Made by a program: the position numbers and the translations under genes
Shown: piece by piece, positions 33,195 to 41,552 of the stretch
How positions within the stretch are numbered: the stretch's first letter is position 1
Layout of the letters: every line of letters starts with the position of its first letter
DNA from: Hymenobacter mellowenesis
GTDB taxonomy: Bacteria; Bacteroidota; Bacteroidia; Cytophagales; Hymenobacteraceae
DNA length: 64,000 nucleotides
Reading direction: 5' to 3'
NCBI RefSeq assembly: GCF_030581005.1
Contig: NZ_JAUQSX010000018.1
Coordinates: 56,088-120,087, forward strand
Notes under the pieces: generated by a model
Databases searched by the model: none
Told to the model about the DNA's origin: nothing
What the model saw: the letters and a program-made list of their open reading frames with translations, nothing else

Positions 33195-33438
33195 CGGGCA
33201 AACAGCGCGGCCGAAAGCGGGCGCGGCATTTCCCAACGCAACCCGCGCGCCGGGAGTTGCTGGAAGGTGTTTGCATTGGCCAAAAACGTACCCCGAAGCG
33301 GTTCTTCGGCCGAACGAAACCCGAACAAGTGCCGCAATAAAGGTCTTGCGCGCGCCGAAGCACGGTTTCGGAGTACCCGTTCCGACTTGTTTCAACAAAT
33401 TCAAACAGCTTCGCAAGCGGGCCGGCGCATGGCCGTGC
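33195..33438. other. Intergenic region without an assigned gene
   Basis: GC-rich 244-base gap. A short hairpin (CCGAAGCGGTTCTTCGG) is present near 33293. I see no convincing gene, tRNA or promoter. Confidence 0.6.
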
Positions 33439-34263
33439 TTATTTGCGGCTGAGCACCGTCACGGCGTCGCCCACGCGCAGGCGGCCGTGGCCGGGCCCGG
33501 TCACATTCTGGCCGAAGAGCGTGCTGTTCTCGGCTTTGCGATAAGTGGCCAGGGTGCGTAGTGGGTCGCCCACGGGGCTTTTCTGGGCCGTGTCCTGGTC
33601 GATGGTTGTCAGCACGCACCGGCCGCAGCCCCGCACCGCCCGAAACGGCAGCTCGCCAATCTGGAACTGCTCCCAGCCGTCGTCCTCGTACGCCGCGCCG
33701 CCTTCGAACACTAGGTTGGGCCGGAAGCGGTTCATGGATACAGGTTCGGCCAAGCGGGTATTCAAATCGGCCAATGCCGCCTCGCCCGCCAGCAGAAACG
33801 GGTAGCCATCGGCGAAACTCACCAACTGGCCTTCGGGATTGAGTTCAGGCTCAACGTCGCGCCGCACCATGTCCGACATATACACCAATCGGCAAGGGCG
33901 CCCCAGCGCTTCCGCCAGCCACTCGTCGGCCTCGGGCGTGCCGCGCCAGGCCCACAGAATATCGTCCCACACCGTCACAAACAGCGTGCGGTCGGGCGTG
34001 GCTTCAAAGGGGATGAACAGCGGCAGCAAATCGGGCCGCTGGCGGTGTGAAATCAGAAAGCCATTATAAGCCGGGGCCACGGCCAATAGAGCCAGCTCCG
34101 GCTGCTGCCGCTGCGTCATGAAGCGGTTGCGCTCATCTACCAGCAGCCAGCGGCGGTCGTGGCGCAGGCCGCGGGCCGTCACTTCAGCCTCGGGCACGGC
34201 ATAGCCGCCCAGGGACTTGACGGGGTAAATAAATAGGCCGGAGAGCGTGAGCGGTGCAGACAT
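33439..34263 (-). CDS. MOSC domain protein (YcbX/mARC-like)
   Basis: A 274-residue protein with an N-terminal beta-barrel (MOSC_N: LFIYPVKSLGG, RGLRHDRRWLLVDE) and a C-terminal MOSC domain with the sulfur-carrying cysteine in the RGCGRCVLTTIDQDT signature, which in this superfamily binds or delivers the molybdenum cofactor. DPLRTLATYR and a FGQNV.G segment complete the pattern. Such proteins reduce N-hydroxylated compounds with a partner reductase, or deliver sulfur or cofactor. No electron-transfer partner is adjacent. It starts at ATG 34263; an in-frame ATG lies two codons upstream. Confidence 0.9.
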   Translation of the reverse strand: MSAPLTLSGLFIYPVKSLGGYAVPEAEVTARGLRHDRRWLLVDERNRFMTQRQQPELALLAVAPAYNGFLISHRQRPDLLPLFIPFEATPDRTLFVTVWDDILWAWRGTPEADEWLAEALGRPCRLVYMSDMVRRDVEPELNPEGQLVSFADGYPFLLAGEAALADLNTRLAEPVSMNRFRPNLVFEGGAAYEDDGWEQFQIGELPFRAVRGCGRCVLTTIDQDTAQKSPVGDPLRTLATYRKAENSTLFGQNVTGPGHGRLRVGDAVTVLSRK

Positions 34264-34287
34264 GGGCACAAAAGTACCGCCCCCTGC

Positions 34288-35025
34288 CTACTCCACCACC
34301 AGCAAATCCGAGGCCCGCACGAATGCCGTTTTGCGCTGCCATTCCACCCGGCACCAGATGTCCTGCCGCCCCAGCACCAGCAGCCGGTCGCCCACGGCGG
34401 CTGTGCTCAGCCACGCCGCGCCTGCGCCGGGCCCCGCCATCAGCGCCGCCCCCGAGCGGGCCACCAGCCCCACCGGTGGCGGCCGCAGCCAGTGCAGGTA
34501 GGCGCCCAGCAGCGCTATGTAAATGGTATAGCCCAGCCAGGCCCCCCGCTGCCCGCGCCGCCACAGCAGCCAGATTGCGCCCACCACTGCGCCCCCCAGC
34601 AGCAGTTGCAGCGCGGGATAATAGTAGCGCTGGGCCTGCACCCGTAGCTCCTGTTGCCAGGTGGCCGGGTAGCCCACCAGCCGATGCCGGGCTGCCACGG
34701 CCGCCATCTGGCGCCATGTACGCACCCGCGGCTGCCGGGCCTGCGCCAGGCTCAGGTACAGCAATGCCGCCGGGTAGTGCCCCAGTTGCTGCTGCGCGTA
34801 GGCCATTTTAAGGAGCAATTCTGGTGAAACGCGCCGTTTCTGCCACACCTGCGCCCGATAAAATGGTAAAGCGGCCTCGTATTGCCCCACCGCGAAGAGA
34901 GAATCAGCCTGTTGGAAGCTGCCGGGGGCAGTTGAAGCAGCAGAAGTGTAATTTTTTTTTGCCGGCAAATTTGCACTCAATCCACAGAGAGGCAGGAGGA
35001 TTAGAAAGAGGAAAAGGGTTCGCAC
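34288..35025 (-). CDS. TPR/SH3 protein, BatE-like
   Basis: A 245-residue membrane protein. GTG 35025 opens a signal-peptide-like stretch (RTLFLFLILLPLCGLSANL). Then TPR-like repeats (QADSLFAVGQYEAALPFYRA, LLKMAYAQQQLGHYPAALLYLSLAQ), two central membrane helices (LLLGGAVVGAIWLLWRRG and YTIYIALLGAYLHWL) and an SH3-like C-terminus (GDRLLVLGRQDIWCRVEWQRKTAFVRASDLLVVE). This order recalls BatE of the Bacteroidota aerotolerance operon, but no other Bat gene is adjacent. The tRNA-Lys promoter lies divergently upstream. Start is by GTG because no ATG is available. Confidence 0.7.
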   Translation of the reverse strand: MRTLFLFLILLPLCGLSANLPAKKNYTSAASTAPGSFQQADSLFAVGQYEAALPFYRAQVWQKRRVSPELLLKMAYAQQQLGHYPAALLYLSLAQARQPRVRTWRQMAAVAARHRLVGYPATWQQELRVQAQRYYYPALQLLLGGAVVGAIWLLWRRGQRGAWLGYTIYIALLGAYLHWLRPPPVGLVARSGAALMAGPGAGAAWLSTAAVGDRLLVLGRQDIWCRVEWQRKTAFVRASDLLVVE

Positions 35026-35057
35026 GGCAAGGAGAGTGACTTTTTTTAAAGTCAGGG

Positions 35058-35088
35058 TTGTGTAGTCCGGGAGGCTATAGTACTTTTG
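35058..35088 (+). promoter_or_regulatory. Promoter of tRNA-Lys
   Basis: TTG (35058-35060), a 20-base spacer and TACTTTTG (35081-35088) fit the Bacteroidota consensus, about 40 bases upstream of the tRNA. Because this promoter lies outside the element, tRNA expression survives integration. Confidence 0.7.
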
Positions 35089-35130
35089 TGCCACCAAAGA
35101 AGGAAACGCCCTTCCAAGGTGCAAGGTACC

Positions 35131-35203
35131 GATTCTGTAGCTCAGCTGGTAGAGCAGTACACTTTTAATGTACGGGTCCTGGGTTCGAATCCCAGCGGGA
35201 TCA
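35131..35203 (+). tRNA. tRNA-Lys (UUU)
   Basis: A 73-nt tRNA without encoded CCA. The acceptor stem GATTCTG pairs with CGGGATC (two G-U pairs), D-stem GCTC/GAGC, anticodon stem GTACA/TGTAC with loop CTTTTAA (anticodon TTT, lysine), T-arm CTGGG/CCCAG with TTCGAAT, discriminator A. Its last 12 bases are part of the 14-bp core repeat that bounds the integrated element; the intact copy sits at the left boundary. Confidence 0.97.
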
Positions 35204-35205
35204 CA
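35192..35205 (+). other. attL core (tRNA-Lys 3' end)
   Basis: CCAGCGGGATCACA, identical to 56179-56192. It overlaps the tRNA T-stem and acceptor stem, the usual target of tyrosine integrases. Confidence 0.8.
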
Positions 35206-35234
35206 AAAGCCACTCTTAACGGGGTGGCTTTTTT
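35206..35234 (+). terminator. Terminator directly after attL
   Basis: AAAGCCAC pairs with GTGGCTTT around an 8-10 base loop, then TTTTG. It ends the tRNA transcript inside the element. Confidence 0.75.
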
Positions 35235-35275
35235 GTTGTCTATCAATCACATAACGCATCTGCTGTTTTTTTGTC

Positions 35276-35331
35276 GGTCCAAACAAAGTGGTAAATGTTT
35301 GGTCCAAACAGGCAAAAATGTTTGGACCAAC
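35276..35331. promoter_or_regulatory. Putative arm-type integrase binding sites, left end
   Basis: Three copies of GGTCCAAACA: 35276-35285 and 35301-35310 on the plus strand, and its reverse complement TGTTTGGACC at 35320-35329. The second lies in a 15-base palindrome TGTTTGGTCCAAACA. The same motif occurs twice near the right end (56070-56100), suggesting that the integrase arm-binding domain binds both ends. Confidence 0.65.
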
Positions 35332-35369
35332 GCCCGGTTTTGGAGTGTTTGTTCCGCTACCTTAGCGAT

Positions 35370-35897
35370 ATGGCAGAATTTGTGTCCCTGATCGTCAAAA
35401 CCGTTACCAGTGGCGTCGGGTGGGTGTTTGGCTTGGCGTCCAAGAAATACGCGCAACCCAAGCTGGAAATCGACATTGCCGGTTGCATGCGGGAACAAGC
35501 GGAATACGAAACGGACGAAAACGATGGCTATGAGAAGGTGCCCATTTATTCCTACCAAATCCGCCTGACCAACAATAGCGAACACCACGCCTATCACTTG
35601 CGCTTGGTGAGCTGTGACCCGCCGCAGTGTGCTTGCTACCTAGAATACTTGAAGCCCGTTCTGGCGCACAGCCGTGAATGCTTTGGCTTGGACCTTGAAG
35701 ATCCGGTTACGGCACCGTGGGAATCGTTAGGCTATGATGCGGTGCTGGGTAGGTCCGGTATGTACGGAACCGGACCGGACCGCCCACCATTGCGCGAGCT
35801 GCGGATTGAGTACACCAACAGCAGGAACAAGAAATTCTTCACTGTTTTCCGCCCGAAAGAAGAACTGGAAAAGCGCAACGAACTAGGCAATGTCTAA
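35370..35897 (+). CDS. Hypothetical protein of the element
   Basis: A 175-residue protein reading MAEFVSLIVKTV from ATG 35370, preferred over an upstream start within the arm-site repeats. It has one amphipathic or weakly hydrophobic N-terminal helix, then a beta-rich part (KVPIYSYQIRLTNNSEHHAYHLRLVSCD) and an acidic/charged C-terminus (FRPKEELEKRNE). No domain recognised. It is the first gene inside the left end, followed by a terminator. Confidence 0.65.
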   Translation: MAEFVSLIVKTVTSGVGWVFGLASKKYAQPKLEIDIAGCMREQAEYETDENDGYEKVPIYSYQIRLTNNSEHHAYHLRLVSCDPPQCACYLEYLKPVLAHSRECFGLDLEDPVTAPWESLGYDAVLGRSGMYGTGPDRPPLRELRIEYTNSRNKKFFTVFRPKEELEKRNELGNV

Positions 35898-35909
35898 AGT
35901 CAAGGGCAA

Positions 35910-35942
35910 GAAAAACCCACCAACAAAGTCAGTGGGTTTTCT
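35910..35942 (+). terminator. Terminator after the first element gene
   Basis: GAAAAACCCAC pairs with GTGGGTTTTC around an 11-base loop. It separates the hypothetical gene from the PNP/ATPase operon. The next 220 bases hold a promoter (36065-36091) and no gene. Confidence 0.8.
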
Positions 35943-36064
35943 ATCAAACAAACAAAATGGCACTAGCCACTTATTTTAGGGCAAAGGTAGCCACCTCGGG
36001 GTACGGCGTGAATACGGCTGCTTATTAAGCCGGTAATTGAGCAAAGGTGCCCTTCGACCTTAGA

Positions 36065-36091
36065 TTGTGACAACTTGGAGGGGTACATTTG
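36065..36091 (+). promoter_or_regulatory. Promoter of the PNP/ATPase operon
   Basis: TTG (36065-36067), a 16-base spacer and TACATTTG (36084-36091) match the Bacteroidota consensus. It gives the operon its own promoter, about 79 bases upstream of the ATG. A similar TTAGATTGTGA box occurs upstream of the prohead protease remnant at 40561. Confidence 0.65.
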
Positions 36092-36169
36092 TGAGAATGA
36101 CTTTGCGTCGATCAAAGAGCAAGTAGCCATTGTTTATGCCTTTGATGTGGAAAAATATAGTTAAAACCA

Positions 36170-37819
36170 ATGAATTTTAGAAGCATCAGTGAAGAAGAGT
36201 TTGCCAACTATATTGATCTATTGTCAATTGTTTTGGTCACTGTCACTCCAATCGAAAAGCTTTGCTTGCACGAAAGGATAGTGCCGCTACCAAACCTTGC
36301 AGATATTTTGGTTGTGCAAAAAAGATTTTATACCTACTATATAGGGATGCTCGGTAAATACGCTGTTTGCCATGTGGAGTCCAAAATGGGTAGCTCAGGC
36401 GCAGCCGCTTCTGTGATGACGGTACAGCAAGCGATCGAGTTTGTTGAGCCAGCTATGATCATCATGTTGGGGATTGCATTCGGTGCAGATGAAACTACGC
36501 AAAGAATAGGTGATGTTTTAGTTTCTGAATTAGTGATCCAGTACGAGAATGTGAAAATAAAAGCAGGTAAGATTCAATGCAGGGGTTATAGACAAATGTC
36601 CAGTGTTCTACTGTTTAATAGATTTACGAGTCCGTTAAATTGGCAGTTCAGTCTTACTAAAAATTATAACTCAAAAATCATTGCGGGTCATCTCTTATCT
36701 GGCGAAAAATTGATTGACGACGATAAATTTAGAAATCAATTGATTTCTAAATTTAGTCCAGTAATCGGTGGTGAAATGGAAGGTGTGGGGGTAGCTTCGG
36801 TGGCACACGCTTATAATAAAGATTGGCTAGTTGTAAAAGGTATATGCGATTACGCGGACGGTAATAAAAGTGTGAATAAGTCTAAAAGACAGAAAATTGC
36901 TGCAAAAGCAGCCGTTGATTTATGTCATAATATTTTCAGTGATGAATTTACGTTCAGAGATTTAGGGGTAACACCTCTGTCAATCACATCGCTGAATGAT
37001 AACTGTCAAGATATTGATCAGGTTGTTTTTGCTAATTCTACATTTAACGCATATTCAACAAACAAAGAAGCCTTTTACTTGAATAGGGAATCGGATTATT
37101 TATTCAAGAATCTGCTAGATTATAACGCTAACATCTGGTCCTTCGGTGATAGCGGGTTAGGAAAGACCTGCATGACATTCCGTAATTTGTTGCAGAGTAA
37201 CAAAAAAATGTGTGTCATTGATTTCTCTAGCGCTGATGCTAGTGATATGCTTGCAATATTTGAGTACATGCACGGAAGATTGATTGAATTTGCGAAATGT
37301 GATAAAGTTGCAAATTCATCAAATTTGATGAAATCGATGGATGCAATTTGCGAAACACTTAACAAGTATTTTAGCGATTGTTGCGTCGTGCTAGAAGAGA
37401 TGCCTTTGGATGGTGAACGCAATGAGATTTTTAAACATGTTTTCTCGCTAATCGTGAAGATGTCAAATGCTTTCCCTGATTCAAATGTAAATTTTGCGTT
37501 TACGTCAATAGGGAATCCAAGAGAATATGCTTCATCAATGGCGGAGAAGATGAATGAAAAGATCCATTTTGTAGAATTGCTGGAATGGACAGAACGTGAG
37601 ATGCAGGCTCTTTTAACTCTCATGTTGAAATCTATTGGCTGTCAAATGAGTTCATCGTATCAGAATATTTTAATAAATAAATCTGATAACAATCCAAGAA
37701 GTTTAAAGAGAAATTTACGCGATGTTATCTTGTTTACGCAAATAAGTGGTCAAGATTTTAGCGAGTCATTAGTTAAGTATTTTAAAGATAAATTCGGCTA
37801 TGTACAACAAGCTGCTTAA
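36170..37819 (+). CDS. Nucleoside-phosphorylase/P-loop ATPase protein, candidate defence effector
   Basis: A 549-residue two-domain protein. The N-terminal half (about 18-255) is a PNP/UDP-phosphorylase superfamily fold: IMLGIAFGAD (98-107), GGEMEGVG (200-207, ribose-binding E-M-E) and the purine-site Asp region KGICDYADGNK (223-233, with D227 and D230). The C-terminal half (about 300-545) is a P-loop NTPase with Walker A GDSGLGKT (326-333) and Walker B-like VVLEEM (406-411). PNP domains are known defence effectors that cleave ATP or other nucleotides (in Detocs, CBASS and Avs). Its 3' end overlaps the next ATG by 20 bases, showing translational coupling. Codon use is AT-rich, and it has its own promoter. 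Function is inferred. Confidence 0.8.
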   Translation: MNFRSISEEEFANYIDLLSIVLVTVTPIEKLCLHERIVPLPNLADILVVQKRFYTYYIGMLGKYAVCHVESKMGSSGAAASVMTVQQAIEFVEPAMIIMLGIAFGADETTQRIGDVLVSELVIQYENVKIKAGKIQCRGYRQMSSVLLFNRFTSPLNWQFSLTKNYNSKIIAGHLLSGEKLIDDDKFRNQLISKFSPVIGGEMEGVGVASVAHAYNKDWLVVKGICDYADGNKSVNKSKRQKIAAKAAVDLCHNIFSDEFTFRDLGVTPLSITSLNDNCQDIDQVVFANSTFNAYSTNKEAFYLNRESDYLFKNLLDYNANIWSFGDSGLGKTCMTFRNLLQSNKKMCVIDFSSADASDMLAIFEYMHGRLIEFAKCDKVANSSNLMKSMDAICETLNKYFSDCCVVLEEMPLDGERNEIFKHVFSLIVKMSNAFPDSNVNFAFTSIGNPREYASSMAEKMNEKIHFVELLEWTEREMQALLTLMLKSIGCQMSSSYQNILINKSDNNPRSLKRNLRDVILFTQISGQDFSESLVKYFKDKFGYVQQAA

Positions 37820-40439
37820 ATCCTACACCATTATTCCTGATCATCTCTACGTCCGTAGAGATGCTGATAGACTCATAGAGTTTATCATAAATGATACAGG
37901 TAGACCCGGTTATGTCTTGGTGGCTAGGCAGATGGGTAAAACCAACTTGCTCTTGAATGCCAAGTCTACATTGATAGGTAAAGACGATGCTTGCGTTTAT
38001 GTGGATTTCTCTAATTCATTCAGATCTGCTCGTGAATGCTTTCGGTATATCATCGACTTAGCAATTGAAACTAACCCCGAAAAACTTCATTTTATACATA
38101 ATAAGATAAAAAAAGCTCGTCAAGAGAGTGACGAAGTGGATCATGTTGAACATCTAACCGAGCTGAGATCACTATTACAAGTCATTAAAGGAAAGCTTAT
38201 TATACTCATTGATGAGGTTGACGCTATGACAACTGTGTCTTTCTCAGATATTATTTTTAAACAAATTCGGAGTATTTATTTTTCAAGGACAAATTTTCCA
38301 GTATTACATAAACTAAATTACATACTTTCTGGAGTAGGTGAGCCGTCAAAGCTTATAAAAGATCCTAAAATCTCTCCTTTTAACATTGGGCAAGAGATTT
38401 TTCTTGGTGATTTTAGTTACTCAGAATACCAAGAATTTCTAAGAAAGGCGAATATGAACCTTGATAACGAGGTTGCAGAACGGATTTATTACTGGACGAA
38501 TGGTAATCCAAGAATGACCTATGAGATCTGCTCCGCTGTTGAAGATATATTATTAATTGATTCAGCTATTGATGTTGAGGTAATAGATAAATTAGTTGGT
38601 ATAATGTATCTAACTACTTTCGATAGGGTTCCCCTTGACAATATTCGTAGTATGGTTCAAGCAGATTCGGAAATGGCAAAATCTGTTAAGCGATTAAAAA
38701 ATAAAGAATTGTCCTTAATAACGGCAGATCAAAGAAGACAGTTATACCTTTCAGGTATTGCCGGTGCAAATTTCGAAGGCGATAAGTTGAGTATCAAAAA
38801 TAGAATAATTGATAAAGCTTTATCGAATGAGTGGTTGTCCGAAGTTGATGAAGATGAAGATTTGATCGAGCTGGTATCGTCTGCTTCAGCAAAAGGTGAT
38901 TTTGATACAGTAATTAAATTGCTAGAAGGAAGCATTGATAAATATGCCAATGACTCCGCGTTCGTTCTTTTGCAAAAGAGCATCATTACATCATACTTTA
39001 ATATAAAAAAGTATGCAAATTTGGTAGACCACTTTGAAAAACGTGGGACGGAAGTAAGTGATAATATCTCGTTAAATTCACTTTTGCTAAAATGCGAGTC
39101 GTTCTTTTTGTACGCATCTGCACTAGTTGAATTAAATCGTTATGACGAAGCGTTAATAATATTTAGAAAGATAGTTTCTCTTAAGTCACTCAGCTTGCCT
39201 TACTTTAACTCTCTGTTAGGCATGGCTCACCTGATTAGTTCTCCTGGATTTCTAAGTGATGATAACGCTGCGCGACCGCAGGAAAGGGCAAAATTAATTC
39301 TTGATCTTTACAACACCGCTGCTCAAGATCTAGAGTCAATCGATGTGAAATTGTCAAAAGACGAATATCAAGACAGTAAATTTTCTATTTACTGCAATTT
39401 TGGTATCTATTATAAAGACCATGATGAGCCGCAGCTAGCACACGATTCCTTTAAAATTGCTTTTAGTCAAGCACCATCTTCTATCCAGCCATTTGTACTG
39501 TACAATATGGCTATCACATCTCAATCAATACAGGAAAGCAACTCACTTTGCATTGAGACGGTCAATTCTATTGTGGATAATAAAGTCGTATTGCGCGATT
39601 ATTTTAATGGCGTCGTAAATTACTTTGGTTATGTAAATGCATATGGATTGATTCTTAAGTGTTTGTCCTTTAGCCGTGAATATGCTTTTGTCCTTATAAA
39701 GTACTTTTTAAGTGAAGAACTTAAGATGCAGGCTTTTCAGGTAGAAGTAGATCAGTCTACGGATGATATTGTGCTGGCTCAACTCATAGCAAGAGATAGA
39801 ATGTTTATGCTTGCCTTTAAAGAGTTTGCGGATTCTATGACAAGAGAGCAGCTTAGGTTTAGCTACAAAGTTTTTAAAGATTCAAAATTAATTAAAGTTG
39901 AGGATGCAAAACCAATTATGGATGCAATCCTGAAATTTGATTTTTTACCAGAAGTCGATTCTTTGGACATTTCATATATGTCAGTTATTGGTTTTAACTC
40001 TGTGAAACAAGGTGATTTAACTTATTCTCAAGCATTAATTAAATATATGCGCGAGAAATATTTCACTTTTAAAGAACGCCCTGTTTCGGAGCTAATACTT
40101 GTGGAGTACTTCGAGATGGAAATTATGCGAAAGCAATCAAAACCTCTTGAATTATTTGATAGAGCTAAATCGATACTGACAACTTTAAAAGGTTTTAATT
40201 CGGGGAAAGTAGATTCAGCTTTTCTTAACAAAGAACTTATGGATTATATTACAGATGTGGCTTTTAGGACCTATACTGAGCTTATGCCAAGATATTCTAC
40301 CGCTTCCGAGCCGAAGATTGCGGAGAGAAGCAGAAGGGTGACAGTGAAATATATTGATGGGAGAACAGAAACAGACAAGTTTAAAAGATTTGAAAAGGAC
40401 CTGCTTAAAGGTCGGTGCATGATCATCGAAAGTGATTAA
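37800..40439 (+). CDS. AAA_35-type STAND ATPase with long helical/TPR-like tail, candidate sensor
   Basis: An 879-residue protein. The N-terminal AAA_35-like ATPase (about 10-275) has the family's YVRRDADRL opening, Walker A VARQMGKTN (41-49), Walker B KLIILIDEVDAM (132-143), a GEPSKLIKDPK..PFNIG segment and a WTNGNPRMTYEIC region. A helical region of about 500 residues follows, with TPR-like alternation (ADVSASALVELNRYDEA-type helices) and a final RRVTVKYIDGRTETDKFKRF segment that looks like a small domain. AAA_35 domains belong to the STAND-related ATPases that oligomerise upon sensing. It overlaps and is coupled to the PNP gene, so the pair probably forms one sensor-effector system; this is inference. 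Confidence 0.82.
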   Translation: MYNKLLKSYTIIPDHLYVRRDADRLIEFIINDTGRPGYVLVARQMGKTNLLLNAKSTLIGKDDACVYVDFSNSFRSARECFRYIIDLAIETNPEKLHFIHNKIKKARQESDEVDHVEHLTELRSLLQVIKGKLIILIDEVDAMTTVSFSDIIFKQIRSIYFSRTNFPVLHKLNYILSGVGEPSKLIKDPKISPFNIGQEIFLGDFSYSEYQEFLRKANMNLDNEVAERIYYWTNGNPRMTYEICSAVEDILLIDSAIDVEVIDKLVGIMYLTTFDRVPLDNIRSMVQADSEMAKSVKRLKNKELSLITADQRRQLYLSGIAGANFEGDKLSIKNRIIDKALSNEWLSEVDEDEDLIELVSSASAKGDFDTVIKLLEGSIDKYANDSAFVLLQKSIITSYFNIKKYANLVDHFEKRGTEVSDNISLNSLLLKCESFFLYASALVELNRYDEALIIFRKIVSLKSLSLPYFNSLLGMAHLISSPGFLSDDNAARPQERAKLILDLYNTAAQDLESIDVKLSKDEYQDSKFSIYCNFGIYYKDHDEPQLAHDSFKIAFSQAPSSIQPFVLYNMAITSQSIQESNSLCIETVNSIVDNKVVLRDYFNGVVNYFGYVNAYGLILKCLSFSREYAFVLIKYFLSEELKMQAFQVEVDQSTDDIVLAQLIARDRMFMLAFKEFADSMTREQLRFSYKVFKDSKLIKVEDAKPIMDAILKFDFLPEVDSLDISYMSVIGFNSVKQGDLTYSQALIKYMREKYFTFKERPVSELILVEYFEMEIMRKQSKPLELFDRAKSILTTLKGFNSGKVDSAFLNKELMDYITDVAFRTYTELMPRYSTASEPKIAERSRRVTVKYIDGRTETDKFKRFEKDLLKGRCMIIESD

Positions 40440-40513
40440 TTGTGATTAGCTGTTATGTTCCAATCGTCTTATTATTATCCTGTCTGCATTAATCATTGAC
40501 TCAGCTGCATTCT

Positions 40514-40544
40514 AAAGCCTGTTCATTTGAGCAGGCTTTTTTTA
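40514..40544 (+). terminator. Terminator of the PNP/ATPase operon
   Basis: AAAGCCTGTTC pairs with GAGCAGGCTTT (one G-U) around ATTT, followed by a run of T. It lies 75 bases after the second gene, so the operon contains just two genes. Confidence 0.88.
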
Positions 40545-40605
40545 TGCCCATTCGGAAAAATTAGATTGTGATAGCATGATGCATACTTTGTAAATAAGTA
40601 TTAAC

Positions 40606-41095
40606 ATGAAAAGTCATCTTGTTATTAAGTCTATTCCTTTTGAGCTAACATACATTGACACCGCTTCGTGTCGTGAGGTACGTAAGCGCTTATAGTAACG
40701 TAGATTCGCACAACGACATTTTGCAGAAAGGTGCGTACGCCAATACGATTCGCGAGAACAAAAGCCGCATCAAGTTTCTATGGAATCACGATAGTACCGA
40801 AATCCCGCTGGGTGTACCGGAAGAAATAGAAGAAGATAATTTTGGATTGAAAGTAACGTCCAAGATTATACCCACCACGAAAAGAAACGATTTACTGATT
40901 TGCTACGAAAACGGTGCTATTAACGAACACAGCGTTGGGTTTTATACCACAAACAAGAAAAGCAACGATAGCGGACAACGCATTATAATCGAAGCGCACT
41001 TGCTGGAATACTCAGCCGTGTAATGGGGAAGCAACGAAAACACGCTCCCATTGACCGCCATTCATGGGGGCGATGCAAATGCTGTTCTGTTGTGA
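40606..41095 (+). pseudogene. Broken HK97-type prohead (capsid maturation) protease
   Basis: Reading MKSHLVIKSIPFEL..IDTAS from ATG 40606 and then, after a single-base shift near 40670-40680, VRYVSAYSNVDSHNDILQKGAYANTI...FLWNHDS, ending GAINEHSVGF and YSAV. These blocks match the U35/HK97 prohead protease fold (NVDSHxD, WNHD and GAINEHSVGF are typical). A TAA at 41021 interrupts where homologues read through into WG(S/A)NENTP; here W-G-S-N-E-N-T follows the stop in frame. So there is at least one frameshift and one nonsense change. No other capsid genes are near, so this is a lone phage remnant. Confidence 0.8.
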
Positions 41096-41187
41096 TATGT
41101 GCAGTTGTGTAGCAACTATCACTTAGGGGGTGGGGACGCCCAGCATAAGTGAAAGCTGTTGCAGCTTCTTTATGCAGTATTCCAGTT

Positions 41188-41436
41188 TTAGCGCAGGTCT
41201 GAGTCGACGCGGCTAATATTGGGCACATCCATCAGTACACTCAGTTCGATATCTAATGCTCGCGCTAGAGAAATCAGCACGTCCAGCGTGGGGCTGTAAT
41301 GCGCCTGCTCTATCCTTTTGATGGTAGACTTCTCCACATTGGCAATATCAGCTAATGCCTGTTGACTGTACCCCTTAGCTTCACGGAGGCTTTGCAAACG
41401 GCTTCCAAATAGTTTTACTCCTGCCGGGTTCTTCAC
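41188..41436 (-). CDS. XRE-family helix-turn-helix regulator
   Basis: An 82-residue protein that is essentially one Cro/C1-type HTH: LREAKGYSQQALADIANVEKSTIKRIEQAHYSPTLDVLISLARALDI. It starts at GTG 41436; the same frame stays open upstream with a conserved-looking NGRNPAPNTSLELWDL stretch but no good start codon, so the N-terminus may be longer. It faces away from the MORN-repeat gene, with the shared 115-base spacer likely carrying operator and promoter. It probably regulates element genes. Confidence 0.8.
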   Translation of the reverse strand: MKNPAGVKLFGSRLQSLREAKGYSQQALADIANVEKSTIKRIEQAHYSPTLDVLISLARALDIELSVLMDVPNISRVDSDLR

Positions 41437-41552
41437 CGAGGCAAGGTCCCATAACTCTAAGCTGGTGTTGGGGGCAGGATTGCGCCCATTTAATTGAATA
41501 AAGCTTATATTAGCCGAGCTAAACTAAAGCTAAGTTATCACCGCACGCTCTT

